From positions 7,356-17,927 of the forward strand of contig DCTJ01000022.1 in NCBI GenBank assembly GCA_002329545.1: DNA of 10,572 bases. The letters run 5' to 3'. The notes beneath the pieces are model-generated. The model saw only the letters and a list, made by a program, of their open reading frames with translations. It was not told the origin of the DNA and made no database searches. Below are positions 9,945 to 10,572 of the stretch, in pieces. Origin of the DNA: Candidatus Omnitrophica bacterium UBA1443. Its GTDB lineage: Bacteria > Omnitrophota > Omnitrophia > Omnitrophales > Aquincolibacteriaceae. How positions within the stretch are numbered: the first letter of the stretch is position 1; the number at the start of each line of letters is the position of its first letter. The position numbers and the translations under genes were made by a program.

Positions 9945-10364
9945 CTAGCGTACGGTCACGGCAAAGCGAACCTTCTTCACGGGCGGGATATCCTTCTCCC
10001 AGGGGCGCAGGTATTCAAAATCAATGACGGCGTTCCCCGCGCGGAGCGCGCGGAACATCCACGTTTGTTTGCCACCCGCGCCGGCAAGACGCTTGCCGTT
10101 TGACGGCTCGTAGCGGATCTCCGTGACCTCGAACATCGTCTTGTCGAATGATTTGCCCAACTGCCATCCGTGGCCGGTCGTGGGATTCGAGTCGAGAACG
10201 ATCACGAAGTGACTCCCGATCCGCGTTTTGACGGGGTGGGCAGGATCGCTGTATTCGGGAACCCGGGTTTCCGGTGCGCCAGTGATTTGTGTTGAAAGGA
10301 AATAGCCCGCCGCAACCAACAGCGCGAGTGTCAGCAAAGACAGATACCGTTTTTTTATACTCAT
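9945..10364 (-). CDS. Chagasin-type (I42) cysteine protease inhibitor, membrane-anchored or secreted
   Basis: A 139-residue protein. Residues 1-24 are a basic start (M-S-I-K-K-R) plus a hydrophobic core (L-L-T-L-A-L-L-V-A-A-G), a signal peptide or anchor. The rest is one I42 domain with all three inhibitory loops: N-P-T-T-G-H-G-W (60-67), G-A-G-G (95-98) and R-P-W-E (120-123). In chagasin these loops wedge into the active site of papain-family (C1) proteases. The family's usual G-[YF]-x-W is G-H-G-W here. I chose the ATG at 10362-10364 because GAGG precedes it by five bases and the signal peptide starts there; an upstream ATG at 10392-10394 would add ten residues without improving it. It converges on the response regulator gene. 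Its likely site is the periplasm or outer face, where it could guard against the cell's own, host or prey proteases; that role is inference. Confidence 0.92.
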   Translation of the reverse strand: MSIKKRYLSLLTLALLVAAGYFLSTQITGAPETRVPEYSDPAHPVKTRIGSHFVIVLDSNPTTGHGWQLGKSFDKTMFEVTEIRYEPSNGKRLAGAGGKQTWMFRALRAGNAVIDFEYLRPWEKDIPPVKKVRFAVTVR

Positions 10365-10369
10365 AAACA

Positions 10370-10373
10370 CCTC
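10370..10373 (-). promoter_or_regulatory. Shine-Dalgarno GAGG of the I42 inhibitor gene
   Basis: The minus strand reads GGTGAGGTG followed by TTT and ATG. GAGG is five bases from the ATG at 10362-10364, good spacing, and it decides that start over the ATG at 10392-10394. Confidence 0.6.
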
Positions 10374-10404
10374 ACCAAACCGGACGCCGTGCACCGTAAT
10401 GGAT

Positions 10405-10427
10405 TGAAACCAGTTTTCTGAAACCAG
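10405..10427. repeat. Direct repeat TGAAACCAG x2, 14-base period
   Basis: TGAAACCAG occurs at 10405-10413 and again at 10419-10427, separated by TTTTC. It lies upstream of the minus-strand inhibitor gene and also upstream of the possible plus-strand gene at 10491, so it could be an operator for either. The 14-base period does not match the roughly 10-11-base spacing usual for OmpR/PhoB-type sites, so no link to the neighbouring regulator is claimed. Confidence 0.45.
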
Positions 10428-10490
10428 AGGGCATTTTGAAAATAAAAGAGCGATTTTAAAAGAAAATTACGGGATCACGCAGGCTTAAAA

Positions 10491-10572
10491 ATGGAAAAAC
10501 CCGATGCCCTCGGAAGATTTTATCTCTGTCTGGTATGGACCAAAAACAAATGTGAGCCCGGATGTCCCACAG
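10491..10572 (+). CDS. Possible start of a plus-strand gene, unknown product (partial)
   Basis: An ATG at 10491 opens a frame of 27 codons that reaches the window edge without a stop. It begins M-E-K-P-D-A-L-G-R-F-Y-L-C-L-V-W and includes two Cys spaced C-E-P-G-C. A weak AGG lies seven bases upstream, and TTGAAA at 10436-10441 with A/T-rich sequence after it could be part of a promoter. The frame is too short to assign a family, and chance remains a fair explanation. Confidence 0.35.
   Translation, partial: MEKPDALGRFYLCLVWTKNKCEPGCPT

Noticed and set aside
1..10572. CRISPR arrays, tRNA or rRNA genes, insertion sequences
   Set aside because: I looked for repeated spacer units, cloverleaf arms and transposase motifs on both strands and saw none.

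Overview
The window reads as chromosomal DNA of an uncultured, diderm, host-associated or predatory bacterium. The best guess is Omnitrophota (candidate phylum OP3) or a close PVC-superphylum relative. The reasons are one enormous coding frame, a tolerance for giant multi-domain envelope proteins, and an N-terminal module whose 'IKDAHAS..EAQ..NI' and 'TGGYH' motifs I associate from memory with Omnitrophota envelope proteins. Base composition is mid-range GC, and translation starts use Shine-Dalgarno sites. The taxonomic call is inference.

The main content is a single reading frame on the minus strand. It is open without any stop from the TAA at 9190-9192 to base 1, which is 3063 codons, and it continues off the left edge. 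I translated every codon of it. In the text, residue 1 is the codon at 9187-9189. Along this one chain I see: a weak N-terminal signal-like stretch; a module resembling the ChaN/TraB/EreA fold (about residues 39-550); an internal lipoprotein signal peptide with the lipobox L-S-G-C (583-612); a TolC-like helical outer-membrane efflux module (613-1115); an internal Sec signal peptide ending V-F-A (1137-1164); a long Ser/Thr/Gly/Pro-rich linker; two successive HlyD/biotinyl-lipoyl-like (barrel-sandwich) units; a region of about five membrane segments (2015-2385); an unrecognised domain of about 400 residues; and a Nudix domain (2828-2985). It looks like at least three ancestral exported-protein genes (hydrolase-like protein, TolC-like lipoprotein, HlyD-like adaptor) plus a membrane/Nudix part. 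They are joined in frame with their signal peptides retained, so the product is either a giant fusion or a polyprotein cut by signal peptidases I and II.

To the right, at 9098-9901 on the plus strand, lies a PhoB/OmpR-family response regulator transcribed divergently from the giant gene. Its best Shine-Dalgarno-supported start gives an N-terminal extension that overlaps the upstream part of the giant frame in antisense. No histidine kinase is in the window. Converging on it, at 9945-10364 on the minus strand, is a membrane-anchored or secreted chagasin-type (I42) cysteine-protease inhibitor. The last 200 bases hold a short intergenic region with a 9-bp direct repeat, and possibly the start of another plus-strand gene at 10491.

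The plausible joint picture is an envelope or secretion machine encoded as one giant chain, a DNA-binding regulator that may control it, and a protease inhibitor that could protect the cell from papain-like proteases of itself, its host or its prey. This picture is inference from neighbourhood and domain content.
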